64,000 nt of DNA from Mycobacterium sp. PSTR-4-N (lineage in GTDB: Bacteria; Actinomycetota; Actinomycetes; Mycobacteriales; Mycobacteriaceae): contig NZ_JAKRFN010000001.1 of the NCBI RefSeq assembly GCF_022348085.1, forward strand, positions 496,001 to 560,000, given 5' to 3'. Below the pieces are notes generated by a model, which saw nothing but the letters and a program-made list of their open reading frames with translations, did not search any database and was not told the origin of the DNA. Numbering within the stretch: the stretch's first letter is position 1; every line of letters starts with the position of its first letter. The translations under genes were made by a program, and so were the position numbers. Of the stretch, positions 1 to 10,610 are shown piece after piece.

Positions 1-1989
1 GGCCAACGCGCGCACCCGATCGATCCTCTGCAAGAGCGCGGTGGCGTCTGGCTCACGGCGCCCGGCATGCTCGGCCGCGCTGAGGTGGCGGGTGAGCATC
101 GCGGAGTCCTGCACAACCGCCGCCGTCCATGCCAGTAACCCGTGCCCGAGCAAGGCTGTGCGCGCGGCCATCTCCCCGAGGCGGTCGAGCAACCTCTCGG
201 TGATCGCCACCGACACCCGCGCTGCCGCCTCGTTCCCGACCCGGGCGGACATCACTGCACTCGTCGCATAAACGACCACCATCGGCACCACATCGCACAG
301 GTCGTACTTGTCGGCCAGCAGTCGCGCGGCTTCGCTGCGCGCGATGGCCGTGTCGTCATCGCCGGCAGTCAGATGCAGCAGCGCAAGGTGGGCCAGCGCG
401 GCAGCCTGGAATCCCGGAACGTTCTCCGTAGCAGGAAGCGCGGCCTCGAGTAACATCCGGGCTCGCGCGACATGGCCCAGCATCGACTCCGCCGCACCCA
501 TCATGACCGTGGCGGCACCCCACCACGGGTTGACCAGCTGGTCCCCCGCATCGCGCACGATGTCCGCCTGCCGAATCACGTCGCGTACCCCGCCCACACC
601 CAACAACGAACCGATCAGTGCGACGGCAACTTTCACCGACGGCGTGCCGTCCGACAACGGCGAGCCACGGTCGGCCGCCTGAGCATCGAGCAGAGAGCGC
701 CCGATCATCTCGGCGTCGCCGGTCGTCACCCCCAGCCACGCCCGAGCGAGCGCCGCGTCGGGATATTCGGCGAACGTGGCGGTGTCGAGCATCCCCAGCC
801 GACGCGCGAGTACGCCTGCGCGACCGTCGAAACCGAGCCGGACGGCGTCGCGGCCCACCAGGGCCGCCGACCGGGCCCTGTCCTCGGCGATCACCGCGTG
901 CACCAGCGCACCATCGATGTCACCGTCACGCTCGAAGAGCGCCGAGGCGCGAGAAGCCAACATGCGCAACCGATCCGGGTCGTGCGAGCGCAGACGGTTT
1001 CGAAGCACGTCGGCGACCAGTCGGTGATAGCGGTACCACTGACGATGGTGATCAAGGGCGACGAGGAACCCGTTCGCCGACGCTGACAGGTCGTCGAGCA
1101 ACAGCTCCGAATCGGTGCGATCGAGGACTTCGTCGAGTTGTGCTGCGCTGAAGCGGTCCAGGACCGACGACTCGACGACGAAGTCGGCGATCGTCCCGTC
1201 CAGGCGGTCGAGCATTTCTTCGACGAGGTACTGTCCGATCAGTCCGTTCCTGCCCGCCGTCGCGTCGATCGGGGCGCCGTCGCGGAAGGCCATACTGGTC
1301 AACACGATTCCTGCGGCCCAGCCCTCGCAGAGCCGGGTGATCCGCGTGGTCGTCGCGCGGTCGCACACGACCCCCACCGAGGCGATCGCAGCAGCCGCTT
1401 CGTCGTCGGCCATTCGCAGCTCGCGGGCGTCGACATCCACGACGTCTTCGGCAAGGCGGCGGCGGGCCAGATCCATCGGCACGGGGCGGCGGCCCACCAC
1501 GGCGATGACCGTCGACCGCGGGACCCTGTCGATCAATGCACGGAGCACGACGACCGCCTCCGTTGCATCGAGGTGATGAGCGTCGTCGAACACGATGACG
1601 AGCGGACCTGCCGCCTCGAGTGCGGCGATGAGAGAGGGCAGCAGCTGGGCGAGCGGCTCACGGCCGGGGCCGCGAAGGTAGTCGACGACGGCGTCGTCGA
1701 GTCGGGACACCGCAGCGACGGCGGTGGCGACATGCAGCAGAAGGTGAGCGGGATCGTTGTCGAGGTAGTCGAGCCGAGTCCACGCGAACGGCCGGGCATC
1801 GGCCTCGTCCCACAGCGCCACGGCTGTCGTCTTGCCGTAGCCGGCGGGAGCCGTCACGGTGACCACGCGCGCGTCGAGAGCCCCGGTCAATCGTTCGACC
1901 AGGCCAACGCGAGGCACCGCACTCGCAGCGATGCGCGGCCGGCCGATCGTGGCCACCGGCACGAAAGCTCGCCAGCCCCCTGCAACCAC
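1..1989 (-). CDS. MalT/LuxR-type STAND ATPase regulator, 3' end outside window
   Basis: A frame open from a GTG at 1989 to the left edge gives at least 663 residues. A Walker A loop (APAGYGKTT) lies at residues 47-55 and a Walker B-like strand ending FDDAHHLD near 130-137. The rest is alpha-helical, Ala/Leu/Arg-rich sequence of the kind seen in the TPR-like region of MalT proteins. Family knowledge: these are ATP-dependent transcription activators with a C-terminal LuxR helix-turn-helix, which here would lie beyond base 1. The GTG was chosen because the Walker domain follows at the usual distance and a TACGAT box ends 6 bases before it, which suggests a leaderless mRNA. It is divergent from lhr across about 90 bases. 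The ligand and target genes cannot be seen. Confidence 0.85.
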   Translation of the reverse strand, partial: MVAGGWRAFVPVATIGRPRIAASAVPRVGLVERLTGALDARVVTVTAPAGYGKTTAVALWDEADARPFAWTRLDYLDNDPAHLLLHVATAVAAVSRLDDAVVDYLRGPGREPLAQLLPSLIAALEAAGPLVIVFDDAHHLDATEAVVVLRALIDRVPRSTVIAVVGRRPVPMDLARRRLAEDVVDVDARELRMADDEAAAAIASVGVVCDRATTTRITRLCEGWAAGIVLTSMAFRDGAPIDATAGRNGLIGQYLVEEMLDRLDGTIADFVVESSVLDRFSAAQLDEVLDRTDSELLLDDLSASANGFLVALDHHRQWYRYHRLVADVLRNRLRSHDPDRLRMLASRASALFERDGDIDGALVHAVIAEDRARSAALVGRDAVRLGFDGRAGVLARRLGMLDTATFAEYPDAALARAWLGVTTGDAEMIGRSLLDAQAADRGSPLSDGTPSVKVAVALIGSLLGVGGVRDVIRQADIVRDAGDQLVNPWWGAATVMMGAAESMLGHVARARMLLEAALPATENVPGFQAAALAHLALLHLTAGDDDTAIARSEAARLLADKYDLCDVVPMVVVYATSAVMSARVGNEAAARVSVAITERLLDRLGEMAARTALLGHGLLAWTAAVVQDSAMLTRHLSAAEHAGRREPDATALLQRIDRVRALA

Positions 1990-1995
1990 GCCCGT

Positions 1996-2001
1996 ATCGT
2001 A
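1996..2001 (-). promoter_or_regulatory. -10 box of the MalT-type gene, leaderless type
   Basis: On the minus strand TACGAT is followed by six bases and then the GTG at 1989, so transcription would begin at or next to the start codon. No Shine-Dalgarno sequence is present. Confidence 0.55.
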
Positions 2002-2077
2002 AGCCCCTCACCTGCGCCGATGGGCCCGTTTGACCTCACCTGCCGCTGTTGTCGGTGGTCGTTGGCACCATGGAGTC

Positions 2078-5000
2078 ATGCCTTTGACGTCGGAGCCGCT
2101 TCAGCGCTTCAGCGCGCTGACGCGCGAGTGGTTCACCGGCACGTTCGTCGAGCCGACGGCCGCGCAGGCACAGGCATGGAACGCCATCGCCGACGGGGAC
2201 AACACCCTGGTCATCGCGCCGACAGGATCCGGTAAGACACTCGCGGCGTTCCTCTGGGCCATCGACGGCCTGGCGCGGTCGCCGTCGAGCGAGCCCACCA
2301 CGCGGGTGCTGTACGTGTCCCCCCTCAAAGCGCTGGCCGTCGACGTCGAACGCAACCTGCGCACCCCACTGACCGGGATCTCGCGGATCGCCGAGCGCGG
2401 CGGTCAGGAGCCGCCGAAGATCAGCGTCGGCGTCCGCTCCGGCGACACCACGGCGGCGAAGCGTCGTGAGCTCATCACCAAGCCGCCGGACATCCTGATC
2501 ACCACGCCGGAGTCCCTGTTCCTGATGCTGACCTCCGCGGCGCGGGAGACACTCGCCGGGGTGCAGACGGTGATCGTCGACGAGGTGCACGCGGTCGCCG
2601 GCACCAAACGCGGCGCGCATCTGGCGGTGTCGCTGGAGCGGCTGGACGCGATGCTCGAGCGGCCTGCGCAGAGGATCGGGCTCTCGGCGACGGTCCGCCC
2701 GCCCGAGGAGGTGGCCCGGTTCCTGTCCGGTGCCGCACCGACGACCATCGTGGCGCCGCCCGCGGCCAAGACGTTCGATCTCACCGTGCAGGTTCCGGTG
2801 CCCGACATGGCGAACCTCGAGAACAACTCGATCTGGCCCGACGTCGAAGAACGCATCGTCGACCTGGTCGAGGCGCACAACAGCTCGATCGTGTTCACCA
2901 ACTCGCGCCGGTTGGCCGAGCGTCTCACCGCGCGGCTCAACGAGATCCATGCAGAACGCCTGGGCATCGAGTTGGGCGGCCCCAATCCCGGCGTGGCCGG
3001 CGGCGCCCCGGCCCACCTGATGGGCAGCGGGCAGAGCTTCGGCGCCGAACCACTGCTCGCGCGGGCGCACCACGGCTCGGTCAGCAAGGAAGCCCGCGCC
3101 GACGTCGAGGACGCCCTCAAGAGCGGCCGGCTCAAGGCCGTGGTCGCGACGTCCAGCCTCGAGCTGGGTATCGACATGGGTGCCGTAGACCTGGTGATCC
3201 AGGTCGAGACTCCGCCGTCGGTCGCGAGCGGGCTGCAACGCATCGGCCGTGCGGGCCACCAGGTCGGCGAGATCAGCCAAGGAGTCCTGTTCCCCAAGCA
3301 CCGCACCGACCTGATCGGCTGTGCGGTCAGCGTGCAACGCATGCTCGGCGGGCAGATCGAGACGATGCGCGTGCCGGCCAATCCGCTCGACGTGCTCGCC
3401 CAGCACACCGTGGCGGCCTGCGCGCTGGAACCGATCAACGTCGAGGCGTGGTTCGACACCGTGCGGCGCAGCGCCCCGTTCGCCACCTTGCCGCGCAGTG
3501 CGTTCGAAGCCACCCTCGACCTGCTCTCGGGTAAGTATCCGTCAACGGAGTTCGCCGAGCTACGGCCTCGCATCGTCTACGACCGGGACTCCGGCACGCT
3601 GACAGCGCGGCCCGGCGCACAACGCCTCGCGGTCACCTCCGGCGGGGCCATCCCCGACCGCGGGCTGTTCACAGTGTTACTCGCCTCCAGTGCCGACTCC
3701 GAAAAGCCCTCGCGGGTCGGCGAACTCGACGAGGAGATGGTCTACGAGTCCCGGCCCGGTGACGTCATCTCACTGGGCGCGACGAGCTGGCGCATCACCG
3801 AGATCACCCATGACCGGGTGCTGGTGATCCCCGCTCCGGGCGAGCCGGCGCGGCTGCCGTTCTGGCGCGGCGACGGTGTCGGACGGCCCGCCGAACTCGG
3901 CGCCGCGATCGGCGCCTTCAACGGTGAGCTGGCCCGGCTCGACCGCCCCGCCTTCGAGAACCGCTGCGCCGACGTCGGTTTCGATGCCTTCGCCACCGAC
4001 AACCTGTGGCAGCTCATCGACGAACAACGCAACGCCACCTCGTCCGTACCGTCGGACACCACGTTGGTGGTGGAACGGTTCCGCGACGAGCTCGGTGACT
4101 GGCGAATCATCCTGCACTCCCCCTACGGCCTGCGGGTACACGGCCCCTTGGCACTGGCAGTGGGCAAACGGCTCTACGAGCGGTTCGGCATCGACGAGAA
4201 GCCCACCGCGTCCGACGACGGCATCATCGTCCGGCTGCCCGACACCGACGACACCGCCCCGGGCGCCGACATCTTCGTGTTCGACCCCGACGAGATCGAG
4301 CCGCTGGTCACCACGGAGGTCAGCTCGTCGGCGCTGTTCGCCTCCCGGTTCCGCGAATGTGCGGCACGCGCTCTGCTGCTGCCGCGCCGACACCCCGGCA
4401 AGCGCTCACCGCTGTGGCACCAGCGCCAGCGTGCCGCCCAACTGCTCGATGTCGCGCGCAATTACCCGGACTTCCCCATCGTCTTGGAAGCTGTTCGCGA
4501 ATGCCTGCAAGACGTCTACGACGTGCCGATGCTCACCGATCTGATGGCTCGCATCGCGCAGCGTCGGGTGCGTCTGCTCGAGGTCGAGACGCCGACGCCG
4601 TCGCCCTTCGCGGCCTCGCTGCTGTTCGGCTACGTCGGTGCGTTCATGTACGAAGGCGACAGCCCGCTGGCCGAACGCCGCGCCGCCGCACTCGCGTTGG
4701 ACCCGACGCTGCTGGCCGAGCTGCTGGGCCGGGTCGAACTGCGGGAGCTGCTCGACACCGATGTCATCGCCAGCACCACCCGCCAGCTCCAACACCTCAC
4801 CGATGAACGGCTGGCCCGCGACGCCGAAGGCGTGGCCGACCTGCTGCGGATGCTGGGTCCGCTGACGGTCGAGGAGATCACCGAACGCGCCACCGTCGAC
4901 GACGTCGGCGGCTGGCTCGAAGGACTGTTGAGCGCCAAGCGGCTGGTCACGATGTCCTACGCGGGGCGCACCTGGTGGGCGTCGGTGGAGGACATCGGGC

Positions 5001-6607
5001 GGTTGCGCGACGGCGTCGGTGTGGCGGTGCCGGTGGGGGTGCCCGTCGCGTTCCTCGAACCCGTGCTGGACCCGCTGGGCGAACTGATGTCTCGCTTCGC
5101 CCGCACCCGGGGGCCGTTCACGACGGCGGAGGCGGCGACGCGGTTCGGCCTCGGTGTGCGGGTGGCCGCCGACGTGCTGGGTCGGCTGGCCGCCGACGGC
5201 AAGCTCGTGCGCGGCGAGTTCACCGACGTGCCCGCAGACACCGGCGACCAGTGGTGCGACACCGAGGTGCTGCGCATTCTGCGGCGCCGCTCGCTGGCCG
5301 CCCTGCGCGCCCAGATCGAGCCGGTCAGCACCGCGGCGTTCGGACGTTTCCTGCCGGCCTGGCAGCAGCTGGGCACCGACCGCGTCTCGGGGGTCGACGG
5401 TCTGGCATCGGTGATCGATCAGCTCGCCGGGGTATCGCTGCCCGCATCAGCGGTCGAGCCGTTGATCTTCGGACAGCGGGTGCGTGACTATCAGCCCGGC
5501 ATGCTCGACGAACTCCTGGCCTCCGGCGAGGTCCTGTGGTCCGGCGCGGGCGCGATCTCGTCCGCCGACGGCTGGGTGGCCTTTCATCCCGCCGACACCG
5601 CGCCGCTGTCCCTGGCCCCGCCGGGGGACCTCGACCTCACCGACACCCACCACGCCGTTCTCGGCGCGCTCAGTGGTGGCGGCGCCTACTTCTTCCGTCA
5701 GCTCTCCGTCGACGGGGTCACCACCGAGGCTCTCAAAGAAGCTCTGTGGCAACTGATCTGGGCGGGTTACGTGGGCGGCGACACATTCGCACCCGTGCGT
5801 GCGCTGCTGGCCGGGTCCCGCGGCCCCGGTGCCCGCCGATCGGCGGCACCGTCGCACCGGCATCGCCGTGCACCACGACTGAGCCGCTACAGCATCAGCT
5901 CCGCCGGGCTCGGCGCGCACCGCGACACCGACCCGACCGTGGCGGGTCGGTGGGCGGCACTGCCCATCGCCGAGCTCGACACCACGCTGCGGGCCTCCTA
6001 CCAAGCCGATCAACTGCTGGCACGCCACGGTGTGCTGACCAAAGGCGCGGTGGCCGCGGAGAACATCGCCGGCGGGTTCGCGTCGATGTACAAGGTGCTC
6101 AGCGCAATGGAAGATGCCGGCCGCTGCCAGCGCGGGTACTTCGTCGAATCGCTCGGCGGGGCGCAGTTCGCGACCGCGAGCACCGTCGACCGGTTGCGCA
6201 GCCATGCCGACAGCATCGACGACAAGCAGCAGAGTCTGCGCGCGGTCGCGTTGGCGGCGACCGATCCGGCCAACCCCTTCGGGGCGGCGCTGCCCTGGCC
6301 CAGCCAGGGTGAGGGCGCCCACCGGCCCGGCCGCAAAGCCGGCGCGCTGGTGGTGCTCGTCGACGGCGAGCTGGTGTGGTTCGTCGAGCGCGGAGGCAGG
6401 TCACTGCTCAGCTTCACCGACGACGCCGGCGTCCACAACGCCGCGGCCGCGGCCCTGGCCGAACTGGTGACCCGGCAGCGTGTGCCGGCGCTGCTTGTCG
6501 AACGCATCGACGGGGTTCCGGTACTGGAGAGCCGGGAATCGCTGGTCGTCGAGTCGCTGACACAGGCGGGGTTCTCCAGGACTCCCCGCGGGCTGCGGTT
6601 GCGCTGA
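2078..6607 (+). CDS. lhr: Lhr-type large ATP-dependent helicase
   Basis: 1509 residues, close to the roughly 1500 of mycobacterial Lhr. Superfamily 2 motifs are in order: APTGSGKT (residues 47-54), DEVH (168-171), SATVRP after it, and QRIGRAGH near 387. Winged-helix and Lhr-core domains follow, then a long C-terminal domain. Family knowledge: mycobacterial Lhr is a DNA-dependent ATPase and 3'-5' translocase/helicase linked to DNA damage. The ATG at 2078 was preferred over an upstream in-frame TTG at 2030 because the homologous N-terminus begins here and a short GGAG precedes it. A basic, low-complexity stretch (about residues 1245-1275) interrupts the C-terminal domain and looks like a linker. 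The stop codon overlaps the nei2 start by one base, so the two are probably co-transcribed. Confidence 0.95.
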   Translation: MPLTSEPLQRFSALTREWFTGTFVEPTAAQAQAWNAIADGDNTLVIAPTGSGKTLAAFLWAIDGLARSPSSEPTTRVLYVSPLKALAVDVERNLRTPLTGISRIAERGGQEPPKISVGVRSGDTTAAKRRELITKPPDILITTPESLFLMLTSAARETLAGVQTVIVDEVHAVAGTKRGAHLAVSLERLDAMLERPAQRIGLSATVRPPEEVARFLSGAAPTTIVAPPAAKTFDLTVQVPVPDMANLENNSIWPDVEERIVDLVEAHNSSIVFTNSRRLAERLTARLNEIHAERLGIELGGPNPGVAGGAPAHLMGSGQSFGAEPLLARAHHGSVSKEARADVEDALKSGRLKAVVATSSLELGIDMGAVDLVIQVETPPSVASGLQRIGRAGHQVGEISQGVLFPKHRTDLIGCAVSVQRMLGGQIETMRVPANPLDVLAQHTVAACALEPINVEAWFDTVRRSAPFATLPRSAFEATLDLLSGKYPSTEFAELRPRIVYDRDSGTLTARPGAQRLAVTSGGAIPDRGLFTVLLASSADSEKPSRVGELDEEMVYESRPGDVISLGATSWRITEITHDRVLVIPAPGEPARLPFWRGDGVGRPAELGAAIGAFNGELARLDRPAFENRCADVGFDAFATDNLWQLIDEQRNATSSVPSDTTLVVERFRDELGDWRIILHSPYGLRVHGPLALAVGKRLYERFGIDEKPTASDDGIIVRLPDTDDTAPGADIFVFDPDEIEPLVTTEVSSSALFASRFRECAARALLLPRRHPGKRSPLWHQRQRAAQLLDVARNYPDFPIVLEAVRECLQDVYDVPMLTDLMARIAQRRVRLLEVETPTPSPFAASLLFGYVGAFMYEGDSPLAERRAAALALDPTLLAELLGRVELRELLDTDVIASTTRQLQHLTDERLARDAEGVADLLRMLGPLTVEEITERATVDDVGGWLEGLLSAKRLVTMSYAGRTWWASVEDIGRLRDGVGVAVPVGVPVAFLEPVLDPLGELMSRFARTRGPFTTAEAATRFGLGVRVAADVLGRLAADGKLVRGEFTDVPADTGDQWCDTEVLRILRRRSLAALRAQIEPVSTAAFGRFLPAWQQLGTDRVSGVDGLASVIDQLAGVSLPASAVEPLIFGQRVRDYQPGMLDELLASGEVLWSGAGAISSADGWVAFHPADTAPLSLAPPGDLDLTDTHHAVLGALSGGGAYFFRQLSVDGVTTEALKEALWQLIWAGYVGGDTFAPVRALLAGSRGPGARRSAAPSHRHRRAPRLSRYSISSAGLGAHRDTDPTVAGRWAALPIAELDTTLRASYQADQLLARHGVLTKGAVAAENIAGGFASMYKVLSAMEDAGRCQRGYFVESLGGAQFATASTVDRLRSHADSIDDKQQSLRAVALAATDPANPFGAALPWPSQGEGAHRPGRKAGALVVLVDGELVWFVERGGRSLLSFTDDAGVHNAAAAALAELVTRQRVPALLVERIDGVPVLESRESLVVESLTQAGFSRTPRGLRLR

Positions 6608-7359
6608 TGCCCGAGGGTGACACCGTCTTCCGCACCGCCGACAAGTTGCGCACAGCGTTGCAGGGCAAGACCTTGACGCGCTGCGATGTACGGGTGCCGC
6701 GTTATGCGGCAGTGGATCTGAGCGGCCAGGTCGTCGATGAGGTGCTCAGCCGCGGCAAGCATCTGTTCATCCGGGTGGGCCAGGCGAGCATCCACTCGCA
6801 TCTGAAGATGGACGGCGCGTGGATCATCGGTCGGGTCAAGGCGCCCGCCTACAAGATCCGGATCGTCCTGGGCACCGCCGATTCGGTGGCCTCCGGGATC
6901 GACCTCGGCGTGCTCGAGGTGCTCGAGCGCGAACACGACATGGATGCCGTCGCGCACCTGGGGCCGGACCTGCTCGGCGACGACTGGGCACCGACGGTGG
7001 CGGCGGCGAATCTGATGTCGGATCCGGCGCGTCCGGTCGCCGAGACGCTGCTCGACCAGCGGGTGATGGCCGGAGTGGGCAACGTGTTCGCCAACGAGCT
7101 GTCGTTCGTGTTCGGGTTGCGGCCCACCACGCCGGTCGGTGAACTCGCCGACCCGCTACGAATGGCCACCCGGGCACAGCAGATGTTGTGGCAGAACCGG
7201 TTACGCCTCAATCGCACCACGACCGGTAACACCCGGCCCGGTCAGGACGTCTGGGTGTACGGCCGGGCGGGGCTGCCGTGCCGACGGTGCGGCACCCGCA
7301 TCGAGACCGACAAGGACGGCGACCGGGTGACCTACTGGTGCCCCACCTGCCAGCGCTGA
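6607..7359 (+). CDS. nei: Nei2-type DNA glycosylase / AP lyase (Fpg/Nei family)
   Basis: 250 residues. The N-terminus MPEGDT places the catalytic Pro2 and Glu3 of the Fpg/Nei family. A C-terminal zinc finger has Cys225, Cys228, Cys245 and Cys248. A helix-two-turn-helix region with the sequence [15 protein letters not shown] precedes the finger. Family knowledge: these enzymes remove oxidised bases (pyrimidines for Nei) and nick the abasic site, starting base-excision repair. The ATG shares one base with the lhr stop (TGATG), so translation is probably coupled. This matches the lhr-nei order known in mycobacteria. Confidence 0.93.
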   Translation: MPEGDTVFRTADKLRTALQGKTLTRCDVRVPRYAAVDLSGQVVDEVLSRGKHLFIRVGQASIHSHLKMDGAWIIGRVKAPAYKIRIVLGTADSVASGIDLGVLEVLEREHDMDAVAHLGPDLLGDDWAPTVAAANLMSDPARPVAETLLDQRVMAGVGNVFANELSFVFGLRPTTPVGELADPLRMATRAQQMLWQNRLRLNRTTTGNTRPGQDVWVYGRAGLPCRRCGTRIETDKDGDRVTYWCPTCQR

Positions 7360-7416
7360 GCCCCGGGCGACGCCGGCAAAATTACCGGACCCGTCAGATA
7401 CCGTGCTGCGCGGGCC

Positions 7417-7422
7417 TAAGCT
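7417..7422 (+). promoter_or_regulatory. -10 box of the P450 fusion gene, leaderless type
   Basis: TAAGCT lies seven bases before the ATG at 7430. No Shine-Dalgarno sequence is present in the 70-base gap after nei2, which supports a leaderless start. Confidence 0.55.
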
Positions 7423-7429
7423 GCGCGGC

Positions 7430-10400
7430 ATGACCGAGTTCACCCCCTCCGAACCGCCAGTCCTCGACGACGTGCCGGTCGTCGAGCTGCCCGGTGCCGA
7501 GCACCTCGCGGGGCGGCCCTACGCGCTGCCCGTCGACGTCCTCGCCGACATGCACGGCCCGATCTTCTACGGCGATTGGAGCGGGACGCGCAAGCTATAC
7601 GCGTGCTCGCTGGAGCTGGTCGAGGAGCTCTGCGATGAGAGCAGGTTCGCCAAGAACCTGACGGCGTCGCTGGCGCGGGTCCGACCGCTCGCCGGCGACG
7701 GTCTGTTCACCGCCTTCCACGGCGAACCCACCTGGCGCACAGCCCACGACGTCCTGTTGCCGGGCTTCAGCTATGCCGGGCTGCGGGCCTACCACGACGC
7801 GATGCTCGACATCAACGATCAGCTCATCGCGCGATGGGACGCCAGCACCGGTGTGCGACCCGTCGACGTCTCCGCCGATCTGCAGAAGCTCGCGATGGAC
7901 ACCGTCGCACTCGCCGGTTTCGGGGCGCGGTTCGACTCCTTCGACCACGACGGACTCGCGCCGATCCCCCAGGCATTCACCGACGCACTGCACGAAGTGT
8001 TCACCCATGGCGAGACACCGGCGTTCCGTGACGAACTCGCCTCGCTGCACGCCTCGTTCGACGAGCTGATCGCCGACCATTCGGCCGGCGGCGCCGGCGA
8101 CCTGCTCTACGTCATGCTCGACGGGCACCTCGACGTCGACAACATCCGCAACCAGATCATGACGTTCCTGATCGCCGGGCAGTTGACGACGTCTGAACTG
8201 ATGCCGAACACCGTCTACAACCTGCTCCACCACCCGGCGGTTCTCGCCCGCGTCCGCGCAGAGGTCGACGCGGTGTTCGGCAGCGACGACGACCACGTGC
8301 CGACGTTCGACGAAATCGGCAAGCTGACCTTCCTGCGGCAGGTGATCAGTGAGACGTTGCGCCTCTCACCGCCCGTGTTGACGTTCGATCGGATGGCCCT
8401 GCGTGACACCGTCCTCGCGGGCCGCTACCCGGTCACGGCCGGTGAAGCGGTGACCGTTCTGACAGGGGCACTGCACCGGCAGCCGCAGTGGGGCGACAAT
8501 CCCGAGGTCTTCGATCCGGCTCGCTTCGATCCCGCTGTCGCAGAACGTCGTTCGACGGCGCTGTTCAAACCGTTCGGCACCGGAGAACGGTCCTGCATCG
8601 GCCGCCAATTCGCGTTGCACGAGGCGGCCCTTCTGGTCGCGCGCGTCGTGCACCGCTACCGGCTGATCGACTCCTCTCACTACGAACTGCGTTGGGACGG
8701 GCTCAGCCGGCGGCCGGTCGGCTTCACCGTCGAGCTGTTGCGCCGGACCCCCGACGAACGCAGCAGCACGACCGCGGTACCGGTCGCAGCGGCCGTGTCG
8801 TCTCCGACGTCGTCCTCCTCGGCCCGCCTGCCCGTCAAGACCGGGACGACGGTCGCGATCCTGCACGGATCGAATCTCGGGACGTGCCGCGCCCTGGCCA
8901 AACAGCTCGCCGACGACGCGACCGATTTCGGCTGCACCGTCACCGTCGCACCGCTCGACAGTGCCGCGGACGGGCTGCCCGCCACCGACGCCGTCGTGAT
9001 CGTCGCCTCGTCCTACAACGGGCAACCCACCGACGACGCGCGGGATTTCGTCGCGTGGCTGCAGTCGGACACCGTTGCGTTGCAGGGGGATCCGTTGTTC
9101 GCCGTGCTCGGCGTCGGCGACCACAACTGGGCCGACACCTATCAGGCCATCCCGATCCTGATCGACGAGCGCCTGACGGCTCTCGGCGGCCGACCGCTGG
9201 TGCCGCGGGCGGCCGCCGACACCTCCGGCGATCTGACGGCGACGGTCGAGCAGTTCGAGGATGCATTGTGGGCGGCACTGTCGAAACGCTTCGGCGATCC
9301 GGACGCCACGCCGCTGACCGCGGCGGACGAGCCGCTCTACGACCTGCGCCTCATCACCGGACCGGTGACCAGTGCGCTCGATGAGCGGTTCGCGGTGCAG
9401 CCGATGACGGTCACCCTCAACGACGAGCTCGTCGCCGTGCCGGGACAGCAGAAACACTATGTGCGGGTGGCCCTTCCGGAGGGGGTCGAGTACTCGACCG
9501 GAGATCATCTGACGGTGCTGGCCGACAATCCGCCGGACGTCGTCGACACTGTCCTCCAGATGCTGTCCCTGGACCCGGAGCTGCGGCTGTCGGTCAATCC
9601 GCGCCGCTCCTCACGGCGATCGATCGCGCTGGACCGCGAGGTGAGCGTCCGCGAACTGCTGACCCACTTCGTCGAATTGCGCAAGCCGGCGACGACGAGC
9701 CAGTTGCGCCGGCTGGCCGGGACGAACCCCTGCGATCCCGAGCGTGCCGCCCTCGAACAGCTCGCCGAGTCCGACGAACCGTGCTGGCTGAGCCCGGTGG
9801 AGCTGCTGCACCGATTCCCGGCCTGCGCGCTGACTGGCGCGCAGCTTCTGGAGCTCCTCGAGCCGATGACCCCGCGGCACTATTCGATCGCTTCGTCGTC
9901 ACAACTGTCGCCGCACGAGGTGGCGCTGATCGTCAGCGTGCTGGACACCCCCGCCCGCTCCGGCTACGGACCGTTCAAGGGTGTGGCGTCCAACCACCTC
10001 GCGGCGATGGCCCCCGGAACGTGTGTACGTGCACGTATCGACCCGGCACGCCAGGCTTTCCGCGCCGGCGCGGACCCGCAACGCAATGTCATCCTCGTCA
10101 GCGCGGGCACCGGCGTCGCCCCGTTCTGCGGATTCCTGGGCGACCGGCTCGCCGCCAAACAGGCAGGGGAACCGTTCGCCCCGGCGCTGTGTTTCTTCGG
10201 GGTGCGGGACCCGGACGTCGACTACATCTTCCGGTCGCAATTCGAGGACGCCGAGTGCGAGGGCATCGTGCGGATGCGGCCGGCCTTCTCGAGGGCACCG
10301 GAAGACGGTGTGCGCTATGTGCAAGACCGGATCGCGGCCGACGCCGACGACGTCTGGGAGCTGCTGGGCGATCCGGCGAAGAACACGCACGTGTTCGTCT

Positions 10401-10552
10401 GCGGCGACGGCGCCCGGATGGCGCCGGCGGTGCGGGCCGCGTTCCGGGACATCTACCGGTCCCGCACCGGTGCCGATGAGGCCACCGCGGTCACCTGGCT
10501 CGACGGCCTGGTGGCCTCGGACCACTACGTGGAGGACGTCTGGGCCGGCTGA
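7430..10552 (+). CDS. CYP102-type self-sufficient P450-reductase fusion (fatty-acid hydroxylase-like)
   Basis: 1040 residues, the size of Bacillus P450 BM3. An N-terminal P450 domain (1 to about 450) has an ETLR K-helix motif and the haem loop FGTGERSCIG with Cys389. A flavodoxin/FMN domain follows (HGSNLGT, SYNGQP, GDHNWADTY), then an FAD/NADPH reductase domain (RHYSIASSS, SAGTGVAPF) ending in DVWAG as in BM3. Family knowledge: such fusions pass electrons NADPH to FAD to FMN to haem and hydroxylate fatty acids near the omega end. The I-helix reads AGQLTT (249-254) where BM3 has AGHETT, so the conserved acid is a leucine. Substrate is inferred from the family only. The ATG follows a TANNNT box and the gene ends at a strong hairpin. 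Confidence 0.93.
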   Translation: MTEFTPSEPPVLDDVPVVELPGAEHLAGRPYALPVDVLADMHGPIFYGDWSGTRKLYACSLELVEELCDESRFAKNLTASLARVRPLAGDGLFTAFHGEPTWRTAHDVLLPGFSYAGLRAYHDAMLDINDQLIARWDASTGVRPVDVSADLQKLAMDTVALAGFGARFDSFDHDGLAPIPQAFTDALHEVFTHGETPAFRDELASLHASFDELIADHSAGGAGDLLYVMLDGHLDVDNIRNQIMTFLIAGQLTTSELMPNTVYNLLHHPAVLARVRAEVDAVFGSDDDHVPTFDEIGKLTFLRQVISETLRLSPPVLTFDRMALRDTVLAGRYPVTAGEAVTVLTGALHRQPQWGDNPEVFDPARFDPAVAERRSTALFKPFGTGERSCIGRQFALHEAALLVARVVHRYRLIDSSHYELRWDGLSRRPVGFTVELLRRTPDERSSTTAVPVAAAVSSPTSSSSARLPVKTGTTVAILHGSNLGTCRALAKQLADDATDFGCTVTVAPLDSAADGLPATDAVVIVASSYNGQPTDDARDFVAWLQSDTVALQGDPLFAVLGVGDHNWADTYQAIPILIDERLTALGGRPLVPRAAADTSGDLTATVEQFEDALWAALSKRFGDPDATPLTAADEPLYDLRLITGPVTSALDERFAVQPMTVTLNDELVAVPGQQKHYVRVALPEGVEYSTGDHLTVLADNPPDVVDTVLQMLSLDPELRLSVNPRRSSRRSIALDREVSVRELLTHFVELRKPATTSQLRRLAGTNPCDPERAALEQLAESDEPCWLSPVELLHRFPACALTGAQLLELLEPMTPRHYSIASSSQLSPHEVALIVSVLDTPARSGYGPFKGVASNHLAAMAPGTCVRARIDPARQAFRAGADPQRNVILVSAGTGVAPFCGFLGDRLAAKQAGEPFAPALCFFGVRDPDVDYIFRSQFEDAECEGIVRMRPAFSRAPEDGVRYVQDRIAADADDVWELLGDPAKNTHVFVCGDGARMAPAVRAAFRDIYRSRTGADEATAVTWLDGLVASDHYVEDVWAG

Positions 10553-10568
10553 CGCCCCGCACATGCCG

Positions 10569-10595
10569 AAGGCCCCCGGCTGAGCCGGGGGCCTT
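10569..10595. terminator. bidirectional hairpin terminator
   Basis: A perfect 12-bp stem (AAGGCCCCCGGC / GCCGGGGGCCTT) with a TGA loop lies between the convergent P450 and desaturase genes. Its AA/TT ends suit termination in both directions. Confidence 0.8.
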
Positions 10596-10610
10596 CGCGT
10601 TCCGCATGAT

